Shown here one piece after another: positions 8,336 to 17,880 of a stretch of DNA of 64,000 bases (within the stretch, counting starts at the first letter, position 1; each line of letters begins with the position of its first letter). Both the position numbers and the translations under genes were made by a program. The stretch is taken from positions 186,001 through 250,000 of the forward strand of contig NZ_JAHKQJ010000002.1 in the NCBI RefSeq assembly GCF_018861045.1, given 5' to 3'. Source of the DNA: Octadecabacter sp. B2R22 (GTDB lineage: Bacteria; Pseudomonadota; Alphaproteobacteria; Rhodobacterales; Rhodobacteraceae). The notes beneath the pieces are model-generated. The model was not told where the DNA came from, made no database searches, and worked only from the letters and a program-made list of their open reading frames with translations.

Positions 8336-10141
8336 ATGGCTGAATACGAATACGAAACCCACGAATATGATGTTGTTGTGGTTGGGGCAGGCGGCGCTGG
8401 TTTGCGCGCCACGCTCGGCATGGCTGAACAAGGCCTGCGCACCGCGTGTATTTCCAAGGTTTTCCCGACCCGCTCGCACACTGTTGCGGCACAAGGCGGT
8501 ATCGCGGCATCCCTGTCCAACATGGGGCCGGATCACTGGCAGTGGCACATGTATGACACCGTAAAAGGGTCTGACTGGTTGGGTGACACGGATGCGATGG
8601 AATACCTCGCTCGCGAAGCGCCCAAAGCGGTTTATGAACTTGAACACTATGGCGTGCCATTCTCTCGTACGGAAGAAGGCAAGATCTACCAGCGTCCCTT
8701 CGGTGGTCACACAACCGAATTCGGCGAAGGCCCCGCGGTGCAGCGCACCTGTGCCGCCGCTGACCGGACAGGCCACGCGATCCTTCACACGCTGTATGGT
8801 CAGTCTCTGAAACAGCAGGCTGAGTTCTACATCGAATACTTTGCGATCGATTTGATCATGTCCGATGACGGTGTCTGCACAGGCGTTGTCTGCTGGAAGC
8901 TAGACGATGGCACGATGCACGTCTTCAACGCCAAGATGGTCGTTTTGGCGACTGGTGGTTATGGGCGCGCATATTTCTCTGCCACGTCGGCGCACACCTG
9001 TACAGGTGACGGTGGCGGCATGGTGGCCCGTGCGGGCCTGCCATTGCAGGATATGGAATTCGTTCAGTTCCACCCGACAGGCATCTACGGTTCCGGCTGT
9101 TTGATCACCGAGGGTGCACGCGGCGAAGGCGGTTATCTGACCAACTCCGAGGGCGAACGGTTCATGGAACGCTACGCGCCGAACTACAAAGACCTCGCGC
9201 CGCGTGATTACGTGTCCCGCTGTATGACGATGGAAATTCGCGAAGGCCGCGGTGTTGGCGCCAATGGCGACCACATCCACCTGAACCTCAACCATCTTCC
9301 GAAAGAAGCCTTGGCTGAACGCCTTCCAGGTATCTCAGAATCCGCGAAAATCTTTGCGGGTGTGGACGTGAACAAAGAACCGATCCCTGTATTGCCAACC
9401 GTGCACTATAACATGGGCGGCATTCCAACGAACTACTTCGGCGAAGTCCTGAACCCGACTGCAAAAGACCCGAACGCCGTTGTGCCGGGCCTGATGGCCG
9501 TTGGCGAAGCGGGCTGTGCGTCCGTTCACGGTGCGAACCGTCTTGGGTCCAATAGCCTCATCGACCTTGTGGTCTTTGGTCGTGCCGCGGCGATCCGCGC
9601 TGGCGAAGTCGTGGACCGCTCTTCTGCGATCCCATCCACGAACACCGCATCTGTCGATAAAGCGTTTGATCGCTTTGATGGTCTGCGCAACGCGGACGGT
9701 GGCACAACAACCGCCGATCTGCGCCTTGAAATGCAAAAGGCGATGCAAGCAGATGCTGCTGTGTTCCGTACAGACAAGACCTTGAAAGAGGGCGTCGAAA
9801 AGATGACAGCCATCGCGGGCAAAATGGGCGACCTCAAAGTCACCGACCGCAGCCTCGTTTGGAACTCGGACCTGATGGAAACGCTGGAACTCGACAACTT
9901 GATGCCAAACGCATTGGCCACAATCGTCGGTGCCGAAGCGCGTAAAGAATCCCGTGGCGCCCACGCTCATGAAGATTATGCTACGCGCGACGATGAAAAC
10001 TGGCGCGTTCACACAATCAGCCGCATCGAGGGCGCAAAGGTCGAACTGTCTCACCGTCCAGTGATCACAGAACCGCTGAGCACGGAAAAAGAAGGCGGCA
10101 TCAGCCTCAAGAAGATCGCGCCAAAAGAACGGACGTTCTAA
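8336..10141 (+). CDS. sdhA: Succinate dehydrogenase flavoprotein subunit
   Basis: Catalytic flavoprotein of complex II, oxidising succinate to fumarate. It has 601 residues. The FAD motif [10 protein letters not shown] is at about 14-23, the covalent-FAD histidine is His48 in [11 protein letters not shown], and the active-site regions include HPTGIYGSG and [11 protein letters not shown]. The stop codon shares one base with the start of a small secreted gene, so the sdh operon continues, but sdhB is displaced 0.9 kb downstream by three small genes. Confidence 0.97.
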   Translation: MAEYEYETHEYDVVVVGAGGAGLRATLGMAEQGLRTACISKVFPTRSHTVAAQGGIAASLSNMGPDHWQWHMYDTVKGSDWLGDTDAMEYLAREAPKAVYELEHYGVPFSRTEEGKIYQRPFGGHTTEFGEGPAVQRTCAAADRTGHAILHTLYGQSLKQQAEFYIEYFAIDLIMSDDGVCTGVVCWKLDDGTMHVFNAKMVVLATGGYGRAYFSATSAHTCTGDGGGMVARAGLPLQDMEFVQFHPTGIYGSGCLITEGARGEGGYLTNSEGERFMERYAPNYKDLAPRDYVSRCMTMEIREGRGVGANGDHIHLNLNHLPKEALAERLPGISESAKIFAGVDVNKEPIPVLPTVHYNMGGIPTNYFGEVLNPTAKDPNAVVPGLMAVGEAGCASVHGANRLGSNSLIDLVVFGRAAAIRAGEVVDRSSAIPSTNTASVDKAFDRFDGLRNADGGTTTADLRLEMQKAMQADAAVFRTDKTLKEGVEKMTAIAGKMGDLKVTDRSLVWNSDLMETLELDNLMPNALATIVGAEARKESRGAHAHEDYATRDDENWRVHTISRIEGAKVELSHRPVITEPLSTEKEGGISLKKIAPKERTF

Positions 10142-10422
10142 TGCGCCTCGCTGGTTTCCTCGCAATCTTGGCTGTTATGGGATGCGGCACGGCAAGTGCT
10201 GCAGACCGCAACGCCGCGCGCGGGAAACTGGCTGTCTATATGGGGCTGTCGCCCGCTGATCTGACGGAACCGTCAGCTGTAGATTGCATTCTGGATCGCA
10301 TGGCGGACAATCAGGTTCATGCCTTTCTCGCGGCGCAAACCGGAGCAGAGCAGTCTGACATTTTGGGTGGCATCCAAGACCTGAACGGTATGGCAACCTG
10401 CATGCAGGAGGCCGCATCGTGA
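10141..10422 (+). CDS. Small secreted protein inside the sdh operon (1)
   Basis: A 93-residue exported protein between sdhA and sdhB. The start has a signal peptide (about residues 1-21, ending ASAAD). The mature part is helical and holds two cysteines (DCILDRM and MATCMQ) that could pair. Its ATG overlaps the sdhA stop by one base, and the next gene overlaps its stop (GTGA), so it is translationally coupled to sdhA. No known domain. From memory, relatives also have small genes at this point of the sdh operon. Confidence 0.8.
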   Translation: MRLAGFLAILAVMGCGTASAADRNAARGKLAVYMGLSPADLTEPSAVDCILDRMADNQVHAFLAAQTGAEQSDILGGIQDLNGMATCMQEAAS

Positions 10423-10709
10423 ACCGTCTTGTTGCGATCTTGGCTGTGTTCTTACCTGTGGCCGCATGCGCGGCAGCGCCTGCAACACCCGAACGGGCGG
10501 CGGAAATTTGCGAAGAGAAAGCAAGAGCCGCGCAAGGCCCAACCGGATCTGTTAGCGTTGGTGCTAATAGCAACACGGGACCCTATAGCGATGTGCAAAT
10601 CAGCCTGACGTCGGATTACCTCGCTGGGCGGGATCCAAACGACGTCTACGCCGAATGCATTTATGATCAAACGGGCGCTGCCCCGATCCGCCCCCTCGTA
10701 TTGCGTTAA
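10419..10709 (+). CDS. Small secreted protein inside the sdh operon (2)
   Basis: A 96-residue protein with a GTG start overlapping the preceding stop (GTGA). The N-terminus (MNRLVAILAVFLPVAACAAA) is a signal peptide with VAAC, so it may be a lipoprotein. The mature region contains a conserved-looking beta-rich stretch SDVQISLTSDYLAGRDPNDVY and the paired cysteines CEEK and CIYD. Function unknown. Its place between sdhA and sdhB suggests a periplasmic role linked to complex II expression or to the envelope, but that is inference only. Confidence 0.78.
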   Translation: MNRLVAILAVFLPVAACAAAPATPERAAEICEEKARAAQGPTGSVSVGANSNTGPYSDVQISLTSDYLAGRDPNDVYAECIYDQTGAAPIRPLVLR

Positions 10710-10728
10710 CTTAAGTATGGAGAGACTT

Positions 10729-11025
10729 ATGAAACCGATTATTGCTCTTGTTGCTGCTGCATCTCTGGCGGCCTGTTCTGTGGTTGAAACCGCCGCCGTT
10801 GATACGGGCCGCGCTGCCGCCAAAGCAGCTGTCACGCCAATTGTTGCCGACACTGTTCCAGGTCCTGCAGGCGTCGCGATCACCGATTGCATCATCGACA
10901 ACGCATCCGGCCAAGAACTACTGACGCTGGCTGCGGGTGGGACGTCCGCCGAAAACGTCGCGCTGGTCGGCGAAATTCTTGCCCGCACTGAAACCGTGAC
11001 CTGCGCAACCTCAGCACTCACTTAA
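10729..11025 (+). CDS. Small lipoprotein inside the sdh operon (3)
   Basis: A 98-residue predicted lipoprotein: signal peptide with lipobox LAAC (cysteine at residue 16), followed by an alanine-rich helical region and a CIIDNASGQE segment. The ATG at 10729 has a GGAGAG ribosome-binding site and gives a clean signal peptide. Earlier in-frame starts would run into the previous gene and bury it. It precedes sdhB by 33 bases. No family recognised. Confidence 0.75.
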   Translation: MKPIIALVAAASLAACSVVETAAVDTGRAAAKAAVTPIVADTVPGPAGVAITDCIIDNASGQELLTLAAGGTSAENVALVGEILARTETVTCATSALT

Positions 11026-11058
11026 TTTCCGGCCCACATCTGATAGGAGCCTTCCAAA

Positions 11059-11838
11059 ATGGTTCAACTGACCCTGCCTAAGAATTCCCGCATGACGACG
11101 GGCAAAACATGGCCCAAGCCTGAAGGCGCCAGCAATCTGCGCAAGGTGCAGATCTACCGCTGGAACCCTGACGACGGTAAGAACCCGAGCTTGGACACCT
11201 ATTTCGTGGACATGGACAGCTGCGGACCAATGGTTCTGGATGTCCTGATCAAGATCAAGAACGAGATTGATCCGACCCTGACCTTCCGTCGGTCCTGCCG
11301 CGAAGGTATCTGTGGTTCCTGCGCGATGAACATCGATGGTATCAACACGCTGGCCTGTATCTACGGCATGGATGAAATCGCGGGCGATATCAAAATCTAT
11401 CCACTGCCGCACATGCCGGTCGTGAAAGACTTGATCCCTGACCTGACGCACTTCTACGCGCAACACGCGTCTGTCATGCCGTGGCTGGAAACCAAAACGA
11501 ACCGTCCAGCCAAGGAATGGAAACAGTCCATTGAGGATCGTAAGAAACTCGACGGTCTTTATGAATGCGTGATGTGTGCGTCCTGTTCTACTTCCTGCCC
11601 ATCCTATTGGTGGAACGGTGATCGCTACCTTGGGCCAGCAGCGCTGCTGCATGCCTACCGTTGGATCATCGACAGCCGTGATGAGGCCACAGGCGAACGT
11701 CTGGACGACCTTGAGGATCCGTTCAAGCTCTACCGCTGTCACACCATCATGAACTGCGCAAAGACGTGCCCAAAGGGTCTCAACCCAGCGGCCGCCATCG
11801 CGCACATCAAGAAAATGATGGTCGAACGCACAGTCTAA
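11059..11838 (+). CDS. sdhB: Succinate dehydrogenase iron-sulfur subunit
   Basis: Iron-sulfur subunit of complex II (259 residues) passing electrons from SdhA to ubiquinone. All three clusters are visible: the 2Fe-2S motif [15 protein letters not shown] with a downstream LAC, the 4Fe-4S motif [11 protein letters not shown], and the 3Fe-4S/4Fe-4S C-terminal motif [14 protein letters not shown]. It is last in the operon and is followed by a strong terminator 24 bases after the stop. Confidence 0.97.
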   Translation: MVQLTLPKNSRMTTGKTWPKPEGASNLRKVQIYRWNPDDGKNPSLDTYFVDMDSCGPMVLDVLIKIKNEIDPTLTFRRSCREGICGSCAMNIDGINTLACIYGMDEIAGDIKIYPLPHMPVVKDLIPDLTHFYAQHASVMPWLETKTNRPAKEWKQSIEDRKKLDGLYECVMCASCSTSCPSYWWNGDRYLGPAALLHAYRWIIDSRDEATGERLDDLEDPFKLYRCHTIMNCAKTCPKGLNPAAAIAHIKKMMVERTV

Positions 11839-11862
11839 TCGGCGATATCCGATGTGAATTTC

Positions 11863-11898
11863 AAAGCGGCACCTCGTAAAGGGGTGCCGCTTTTTTGT
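11863..11898 (+). terminator. Rho-independent terminator of the sdh operon
   Basis: Stem AAAGCGGCACC paired with GGTGCCGCTTT, 9-base loop, continuing into a T-run (TTTTTTG). It lies directly after sdhB. Confidence 0.9.
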
Positions 11899-12032
11899 TC
11901 GAACTGCTGCGGAAATTCTGTGCGATGTGCAGTTTTTGCATGGCGAGAATGCGGAACTGTCACGTGAAAGACCCCGAAACTGGGTGTAGCCTATAGTCAC
12001 GGGAGGCCCACAAAGCCACGAAAGTCAGACCC

Positions 12033-12170
12033 ATGACAGAGCAGACTAAAACACCAGAAGAAATCCAGGAAGCCCTCGATGCGCTTGAACAGGCGTATGA
12101 ATACTACACCCAAGAGGCCCTTCCAGAGAACGATCAACCTTACTACGACGACCTACCGTTCGCAGCATAA
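12033..12170 (+). CDS. Very small acidic protein (45 aa)
   Basis: A 45-codon open reading frame between two terminators. The product is strongly acidic and helical at first (MTEQTKTPEEIQEALDALEQ), then rich in tyrosine and aspartate (YYDDLPF near the end). Codon use is like that of the neighbours and it has its own terminator 26 bases downstream, which supports a real short gene. No clear ribosome-binding site beyond GAAAG is visible. Function unknown. Confidence 0.55.
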   Translation: MTEQTKTPEEIQEALDALEQAYEYYTQEALPENDQPYYDDLPFAA

Positions 12171-12195
12171 GCCGTCGTTTGGCCTTTGATTAATG

Positions 12196-12226
12196 AAAAC
12201 GCCGCCCTACTCTTGGGTGGCGTTTT
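12196..12226 (+). terminator. Rho-independent terminator after the 45-aa gene
   Basis: Stem AAAACGCCGCCC paired with GGGTGGCGTTTT (one G-T pair), 7-base loop, with the T-run inside the 3' arm. It separates the 45-residue gene from the gene at 12243. Confidence 0.8.
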
Positions 12227-12242
12227 GTATTTGGAGGTTGCG

Positions 12243-12527
12243 ATGAGTGAACCAGACCTAAAGCTCGCATTTGAGAGCAAAGAAGAATTCCGTGACATCT
12301 GCCGTTATCTCTCGGCGCGCTTGGGGTATCTGAACCGCGTCGCGATCGGCGAAAGCTATTTCGTCGGCGCCATGTCAGATCTGATCGGGCAGGCGGGTCG
12401 GGTGTTTGATGAACACCTCAAGGACGACGAAACTCAAGCCGCCTTTGGCAGTGGTTATGGTGCTGGAACGATCCCGCGCGAGGACCGCGTCGCCGCACTT
12501 TATGCGTTGCTCTACCTGGAGGACTAA
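12243..12527 (+). CDS. Small hypothetical soluble protein
   Basis: A 94-residue protein of unknown function without a signal peptide. The start at 12243 has an excellent GGAGG site six bases upstream. An in-frame ATG at 12186 lies before the terminator stem and would translate it, so it is rejected. The sequence is mostly helical ([21 protein letters not shown]) with a glycine-rich turn [13 protein letters not shown]. It converges on deoD with a 4-bp overlap. Confidence 0.75.
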   Translation: MSEPDLKLAFESKEEFRDICRYLSARLGYLNRVAIGESYFVGAMSDLIGQAGRVFDEHLKDDETQAAFGSGYGAGTIPREDRVAALYALLYLED

Positions 12528-13228
12528 GCGAAGGCCGCGCTCAAGGCGATTTCGACCATGTCTGCGAAACTGCTTTCACGTTGGTCGGACGGCAGGGCCT
12601 CTCCGGTTAGTAAATGGTCGGATACCGTCATGACACCCAACGCACGGCGCCCATAGCGCGCAGCAAGGGTGTATAGCTCGGCCGCTTCCATCTCGACACC
12701 AAGAATCCCGTGACGCTGCATTTCTTTGTTCAGGTCGGGGCGTTCATCATAAAACGTATCACTGGAATAGATCCCGCCGACATGCACGTCGACGTCGATC
12801 TTTTCAGCCGCGTGATAGGCTTTGTGCAACAGCCCAAAATCCGCGCTCGGCGCAAAGTTCAGCTCGCGAAAGATCGTGCTAGACGGTGTAGACACAGTTG
12901 TCGCCGTTTGTGCGAGGATCACATCGCGCACTTTTACGTGCTCCTGCATACCCCCACATGAACCAATACGAATAAGCGTCGAAACGTCAAAATCCCGTAT
13001 TAGTTCGTTTGCGTAGATCGACATGGATGGCATCCCCATCCCGGACCCTTGGATCGTCACGCGATGGCCGTTCCATTCGCCCGTGAACCCGAACATACCG
13101 CGCACTTCATGCACCAGTTTGGCCCCCGTCAGGAAGGTCTCGGCCGCCCATCTTGCGCGATATGGATCGCCGGGCATCAGTACCACGTCAGCGATATCGT
13201 CTTTTTCGGCTCCGATATGGATGGTCAT
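12524..13228 (-). CDS. deoD: Purine-nucleoside phosphorylase, DeoD type
   Basis: Hexameric-type purine nucleoside phosphorylase (234 residues) splitting purine (deoxy)nucleosides with phosphate into base and (deoxy)ribose-1-phosphate. Family markers are MPGDPYRAR near the N-terminus, RIGSCGGMQ, and [12 protein letters not shown], which binds the ribose, with the catalytic aspartate in [10 protein letters not shown] second phosphorylase of the unrelated trimeric type lies at 25094, next to a nucleoside transporter, so the organism salvages purine nucleosides by two enzymes. Confidence 0.95.
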   Translation of the reverse strand: MTIHIGAEKDDIADVVLMPGDPYRARWAAETFLTGAKLVHEVRGMFGFTGEWNGHRVTIQGSGMGMPSMSIYANELIRDFDVSTLIRIGSCGGMQEHVKVRDVILAQTATTVSTPSSTIFRELNFAPSADFGLLHKAYHAAEKIDVDVHVGGIYSSDTFYDERPDLNKEMQRHGILGVEMEAAELYTLAARYGRRALGVMTVSDHLLTGEALPSDQRESSFADMVEIALSAAFA

Positions 13229-13373
13229 GACGTCGGTCCTTTTGTTGTGACCCGTCGATGCTAGGCCGTGTCGCGAAGGGGTTCAAGTCACGACCAAGGG
13301 TCAGGGATTCCAGACTCGCACAAACATGAACAATGTTCAATTATTGACGGAGGAACCAGAGAAAGGACCTACC

Positions 13374-13730
13374 ATGTTATACAAAAGCCTTGGCATTCTT
13401 GCCCTCGTCAGTGGATTGGCTGCTTGCGATGTTGTTACCCATCCGGTTGCCGTCGTCGGCCCCAGCAACACCGTTTACCGTGGCACCGCGACAGCGACCC
13501 TTTTTGAAGGCGGCTGGTTTCAGGTCACCAATGGAGGAAATACATGTCGCGGCCAGTACATGCCCGGCACGTCCAATTCGACGGTGACCTTCCCCGTGTC
13601 TTGCACAAATGGGCTGACGGGGATCGGCACCGCGACCTATCACACGGCCGTCCAGGGCGGCGGTGAAATTGTGATGCAAGACGGCACGCGCTGGCAGTTT
13701 ATCTTCGGGCGCAACGCGTTGAATATTTAA
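13374..13730 (+). CDS. Small lipoprotein, beta-rich
   Basis: A 118-residue predicted lipoprotein. The chosen ATG gives a signal peptide with lipobox LAAC (Cys18) and has a GAAAGGA site upstream; a longer frame from 13326 would put 16 residues before the signal. The mature part looks beta-rich with two cysteines (GNTCRGQY and SCTNGL). It resembles small roseobacter lipoproteins of unknown role. Confidence 0.75.
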   Translation: MLYKSLGILALVSGLAACDVVTHPVAVVGPSNTVYRGTATATLFEGGWFQVTNGGNTCRGQYMPGTSNSTVTFPVSCTNGLTGIGTATYHTAVQGGGEIVMQDGTRWQFIFGRNALNI

Positions 13731-13736
13731 GGGTAA

Positions 13737-13766
13737 CCAGCGGCACTCCTGCTCGGGTGTCGCTGG
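13737..13766. terminator. Possible bidirectional terminator hairpin
   Basis: A 10-bp stem (CCAGCGGCAC with GTGTCGCTGG, one G-U pair) and 10-base loop lie between two convergent genes ending at 13730 and 13778. The T-runs are weak on both sides, so termination is plausible but not proven. Confidence 0.5.
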
Positions 13767-13777
13767 CCGTAGGCCGT

Positions 13778-14101
13778 CTAGATTGCCATGCTGTCCGGGT
13801 CAGTGCCGCCGGAAACCGCAGATTTAAACCATTCGGGCTGGCGACCTTTACCAGTCCAAGTTTGAGACGCATTAGCTGGGTTCGCAAATTTAGGAGCCGA
13901 TTTGGTTTTCGGGCCAGACTTACGTGCCGCTTTGCCACCCAACACTTCTTCCAAGGTTAGATTATTGGCAGCGGCCAATTTTTCCATTTCCGCGCGAACT
14001 TTTTTCACATCCTGTTTGCGTAGGTTCTCAAGAGCGATAGTCACGTCACGGCCCAGGTCTTCGAGATCTTTTCGAGTCATTGTTTCAAGATCGAATTGCA
14101 T
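13778..14101 (-). CDS. H-NS family DNA-binding protein
   Basis: A 107-residue nucleoid protein of the H-NS/HvrA family. The N-terminal half is a coiled-coil oligomerisation region (about 5-47), followed by a lysine-rich linker and the C-terminal DNA-binding motif TWTGKGRQPEW (81-91). In Rhodobacter the homologue HvrA/Spb modulates photosynthesis and nitrogen genes. Here nothing shows its targets. The start MQFDLETMTRKDLE is the family N-terminus; an upstream in-frame ATG at 14164 is unlikely. Confidence 0.92.
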   Translation of the reverse strand: MQFDLETMTRKDLEDLGRDVTIALENLRKQDVKKVRAEMEKLAAANNLTLEEVLGGKAARKSGPKTKSAPKFANPANASQTWTGKGRQPEWFKSAVSGGTDPDSMAI

Positions 14102-14265
14102 TTGTTTGTCCCCTTTATATGCCATCGGCATTAAGAAACGCGCAGGCGTTAAAAAAGGACGCATGCGCCTAAATTGGACAAAAAGATATGAACTTTCTCG
14201 CGATTTGCGAAAATCTGCCGATTGGACGTTGGCTTCACTCTAGTGTGGTGAACTGATAAATCGTT

Positions 14266-16245
14266 TTATTGGGCGGCAATTGTCGCAGGGTCAGCCAAGG
14301 TCACAATATCATTCATTATGACATTCAACTCGAAATCCTTGGGTGTGTAGACCCGCGCGACGCCGATGGCCTCCAAATGCGCGGCGTCTTCGTCTGGAAT
14401 AATCCCGCCGACAACGACAGGAATATGATTTAGCCCTTGGGTGCGCATTTTTTCCATCAATTCAGTGATCAATGGAATATGTGATCCCGATAGAATGGAC
14501 AGGCCAATGACATGCGCCTCATCGCGAACTGCTGCTTCAAGGATTTCGTCAGGCGTCAAACGAATGCCTTCGTAGGTAATATCCATGCCGCAGTCACGCG
14601 CACGGGCAGCGATTTGTTCGGCTCCGTTTGAGTGACCATCAAGGCCCGGTTTGCCCATCAAGAACTTCAACTTACGCCCAAGTTTGGAGCTCACCGCCGA
14701 AACGCGTTCGCGGATCTCGTCGAGGCCCTCTGTGCGGTTGGATGGGTTGTGGCTCACGCCGGTCGGACCACGGTATTGCCCGAATGCCTGACGGATCACT
14801 TCCGCCCATTCGCCTGTTGTAACACCTGCTTTTGCGGCCGCGACGGATGGGATCATGATGTTGCTGCCATCCAATGCCGCCGCCTTCAGGTCGGCCAGTG
14901 CTTTGGCAACAGCGTCACTGTCTCGTTCGGTTTTCCACGCATCAAGGCGCGAAAGTTGGTCTGCCTCTGCTTCAGGATCACTAACCATAATCGCATCTTC
15001 ACCAGACGTCAGCGGCGACGGTTCACCATTCTGGAACTTGTTCACGCCAATAACGGTGGTTTCGCCGCTTTCAATTCCAGCAATGCGGGCAGCGTTGGAT
15101 TCAACCAAACGCCCCTTCATATATTCGATCTTTTCTTGCGCATCGCCCATGGCATTAATCTGCGCCAATTCCGCACGCGCGCCGTCTTTGAGCGCATTCA
15201 CTTTGCGTTCTACCGCTGGATTGCCCTCAAACAGATCGTCGTATTCCAGCAGGTCAGTTTCAAACGCCAAAATCTGCTGCATCCGCAAGGACCATTGCTG
15301 GTCCCAAGGACGCGGCAAACCTAAGGCTTCGTTCCATGCCGGTAATTGCACAGCGCGGGCGCGGGCATCTTTGGACAATGTCACGGCCAGCATTTCGATT
15401 AGAATGCGGTAAACGTTATTCTCTGGCTGCTGCTCGGTCAGGCCCAATGAATTGACCTGAACGCCGTAGCGGAAACGGCGGAATTTCGGATCTTCAACAC
15501 CATAGCGCTCGGCGCAAATCTCATCCCAAAGTTCAACAAAGGCGCGCATTTTGCACATCTCGGTGACAAACCGAATACCCGCATTCACAAAGAACGAAAT
15601 ACGCCCCACCATGGCTGGGAAATTTTCGGCAGGAACTTTGCCTTTAAGATCGTCCAAAACTGCAATTGCTGTAGCCAAAGCGAAAGCCAGCTCTTCTTCG
15701 GGTGTCGCGCCGGCCTCTTGCAGGTGGTAGGAACAGACGTTCATCGGGTTCCATTTTGGAAGATGTTCACGGGTAAACGCGGCCACATCTGTAATCATTC
15801 GTAGGGACGGGGCTGGGGGACAGATATATGTCCCGCGGCTTAGGTATTCTTTGATGATGTCATTTTGCACAGTGCCCTGCAGGGCGGACACATCTGCACC
15901 CTGTTCTTCGGCAACGGCGATATACAGCGCCAACAGCCAAGGGGCCGTCGCGTTGATCGTCATTGAGGTGTTCATCTTTTCCAGCGGAATATCGTCAAAC
16001 AACGCACGCATGTCGCCCAAGTGACAAACCGGAACCCCAACCTTACCGACTTCACCCCGTGCCAGCACGTGATCGCTGTCATAGCCCGTCTGCGTTGGCA
16101 GATCGAACGCAACCGAAAGCCCCGTCTGCCCCTTTGCCAGATTGCCCCGATACAGCGCGTTGGACGCTTTTGCCGTGGAGTGGCCCGCATAGGTGCGAAA
16201 CAGCCAAGGGCGGTCTTTGGTCAGGGTTTTCTGCGTCTGCGACAT
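14266..16245 (-). CDS. ecm: Ethylmalonyl-CoA mutase
   Basis: Adenosylcobalamin-dependent ethylmalonyl-CoA mutase (also called MeaA), converting (2R)-ethylmalonyl-CoA to methylsuccinyl-CoA in the EMC pathway. The 659-residue single chain fuses the TIM-barrel mutase domain (about 1-500) to the B12-binding domain, with GLDGHSNG supplying the cobalt-ligand histidine (His538). The length and the N-terminus KDRPWLFRTYAGHSTA separate it from methylmalonyl-CoA mutase (over 700 residues) and isobutyryl-CoA mutase. It is divergent from the acyltransferase that leads into ccr, whose product is its substrate. Confidence 0.95.
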   Translation of the reverse strand: MSQTQKTLTKDRPWLFRTYAGHSTAKASNALYRGNLAKGQTGLSVAFDLPTQTGYDSDHVLARGEVGKVGVPVCHLGDMRALFDDIPLEKMNTSMTINATAPWLLALYIAVAEEQGADVSALQGTVQNDIIKEYLSRGTYICPPAPSLRMITDVAAFTREHLPKWNPMNVCSYHLQEAGATPEEELAFALATAIAVLDDLKGKVPAENFPAMVGRISFFVNAGIRFVTEMCKMRAFVELWDEICAERYGVEDPKFRRFRYGVQVNSLGLTEQQPENNVYRILIEMLAVTLSKDARARAVQLPAWNEALGLPRPWDQQWSLRMQQILAFETDLLEYDDLFEGNPAVERKVNALKDGARAELAQINAMGDAQEKIEYMKGRLVESNAARIAGIESGETTVIGVNKFQNGEPSPLTSGEDAIMVSDPEAEADQLSRLDAWKTERDSDAVAKALADLKAAALDGSNIMIPSVAAAKAGVTTGEWAEVIRQAFGQYRGPTGVSHNPSNRTEGLDEIRERVSAVSSKLGRKLKFLMGKPGLDGHSNGAEQIAARARDCGMDITYEGIRLTPDEILEAAVRDEAHVIGLSILSGSHIPLITELMEKMRTQGLNHIPVVVGGIIPDEDAAHLEAIGVARVYTPKDFELNVIMNDIVTLADPATIAAQ

Positions 16246-16381
16246 GGGCGGCCTCGTGAATCGGTTTGCGCAATTTTATTGCTTATGTGTGTTGCTACCC
16301 GACATATTATGCCTTTGTCAACGCGCTGCACTGCGGCATGACCCCATTTACGTTAGGGCCTAAGCCTGACACTTTCCCCCC

Positions 16382-17740
16382 ATGACGACCCCAATTGCGA
16401 TCCCCCTTTGGCTGTTGGTCTTGATGGTACTGTTTGCCACCGTGACCTTTGCCTCCCATTTTCTTTTTCCGTCCGTGCGCTGGTTCTTTCGCCGCCGTGC
16501 AGAAAAGGTCGTGGCGCGGCTCAACAAACGGCTGGCCAAACCGATTGAACCGTTCAAGCTCGCGCGGCGTTACGACACCATTGAACGTCTGGTGTTTGAC
16601 CCAGAAGTCATCAATGCCGTCAACGAGTACGCCAAAGCCGAAGACGTCCGCGAAGACGTGGCCTTTGAGAAGGCCCGCCACTACGCCCGCGAGATCGTGC
16701 CGTCCTTTTCAGCCACGGCCTATTTCTCATTCGGGATGCGGTTGGCGAAATGGTTGTCCCGTTTCTTGTATCGTTTGCGCGTTGGGCAATTTGACCGCGC
16801 CGAATATGAAGCCATCGACAAAGACGCGACCGTTATCTTTGTGATGAACCACCGTTCCAACATGGACTACGTTCTGGTCACTCATCTGGTCAGCCGCGCC
16901 GGGGCCATGTCCTATGCGGTCGGTGAATGGGCGCGGGTTTGGCCGCTGTCGGCGATGATTAAGATGATGGGTGGTTACTTTATTCGCCGCAAATCCCGCA
17001 GCACACCGCCCGCTCGCGCCTTATATCGCAGGGTTTTAGCGCGTTACGTGCAGATGGCGACCGCGGGCGGGGTGACCCAAGCGGTCTTTCCCGAAGGCGG
17101 TTTGTCCATCACAGGGGCGCTCAGTGATCCGCGTTTGGGTATCCTAAGTTACATCATTGACGGCTATGACGCAGATGGCCGTGATGTCATCTTTGTGCCT
17201 GTGGCACTGAACTATGACCGCGTCCTCGAAGACCGGTTCTTGATACAGGCCTATACATCCGGAAAACGCCGATTCCGTCCGCCCTTATTTACGGTCTTGG
17301 GCGGTGTCTCTGGCTATCTTTGGGCGCGGCTTAGGGGCAAAATGACAACCTTTGGCACGGCGAACGTCAGTTTCGGTCAACCACTCTCTCTTAAAGAATT
17401 TGTCCAAAGCCATTCAGGAGAGACCGAAGCCGTGGGCAGCTCCCTGATGACGCGGATCGCCGGCGCGGTGCCGCTCTTGCCTGTGCCATTAGTGGCGCAC
17501 GCCGTCTTAGCGGGTGCCAAAACAGAAGCCGAAGTGACCACCTATATTACCGAAGCTTTAGAAAACCTTCCCTCCTCCGTGCCCAAACCCCGCCGTGGCG
17601 CAAGCGACGTTGCCAAGGATGGCATCGCAAATCTGCGCCGTCGTGAGATCCTGACAGGCACCGAGTCGTTTACTTACACGGAAGATGATGGGACGGTTCT
17701 ACGGTACTACGCCAACTCGATTGCCCATCATTTCTCATAA
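16382..17740 (+). CDS. Glycerol-3-phosphate acyltransferase-like protein
   Basis: A 452-residue membrane-associated acyltransferase. One N-terminal transmembrane segment (about 7-30) precedes a PlsC/PlsB-type domain with the catalytic HX4D motif NHRSNMDY and the FPEGG motif, indicating acyl transfer to glycerol phosphates in phospholipid synthesis. It is longer than typical PlsC (about 250), so PlsB-like 1-acyltransferase activity is plausible. It lies between ecm (divergent) and ccr, a linkage I recall from other Rhodobacterales; a functional link to the EMC pathway is not evident. Confidence 0.85.
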   Translation: MTTPIAIPLWLLVLMVLFATVTFASHFLFPSVRWFFRRRAEKVVARLNKRLAKPIEPFKLARRYDTIERLVFDPEVINAVNEYAKAEDVREDVAFEKARHYAREIVPSFSATAYFSFGMRLAKWLSRFLYRLRVGQFDRAEYEAIDKDATVIFVMNHRSNMDYVLVTHLVSRAGAMSYAVGEWARVWPLSAMIKMMGGYFIRRKSRSTPPARALYRRVLARYVQMATAGGVTQAVFPEGGLSITGALSDPRLGILSYIIDGYDADGRDVIFVPVALNYDRVLEDRFLIQAYTSGKRRFRPPLFTVLGGVSGYLWARLRGKMTTFGTANVSFGQPLSLKEFVQSHSGETEAVGSSLMTRIAGAVPLLPVPLVAHAVLAGAKTEAEVTTYITEALENLPSSVPKPRRGASDVAKDGIANLRRREILTGTESFTYTEDDGTVLRYYANSIAHHFS

Positions 17741-17880
17741 CGCTGCGTTGCAGCAGACATAAAGTTACAAAAAAACACTCCACAGAGTTGCAATCTTTCT
17801 TTAACGGTTCTAATCCTTGCTCAAAGCCGCAGCGATTCCGCGCTGCAGCAATCACGTTTATGGACCTGATGGAGATGCAC

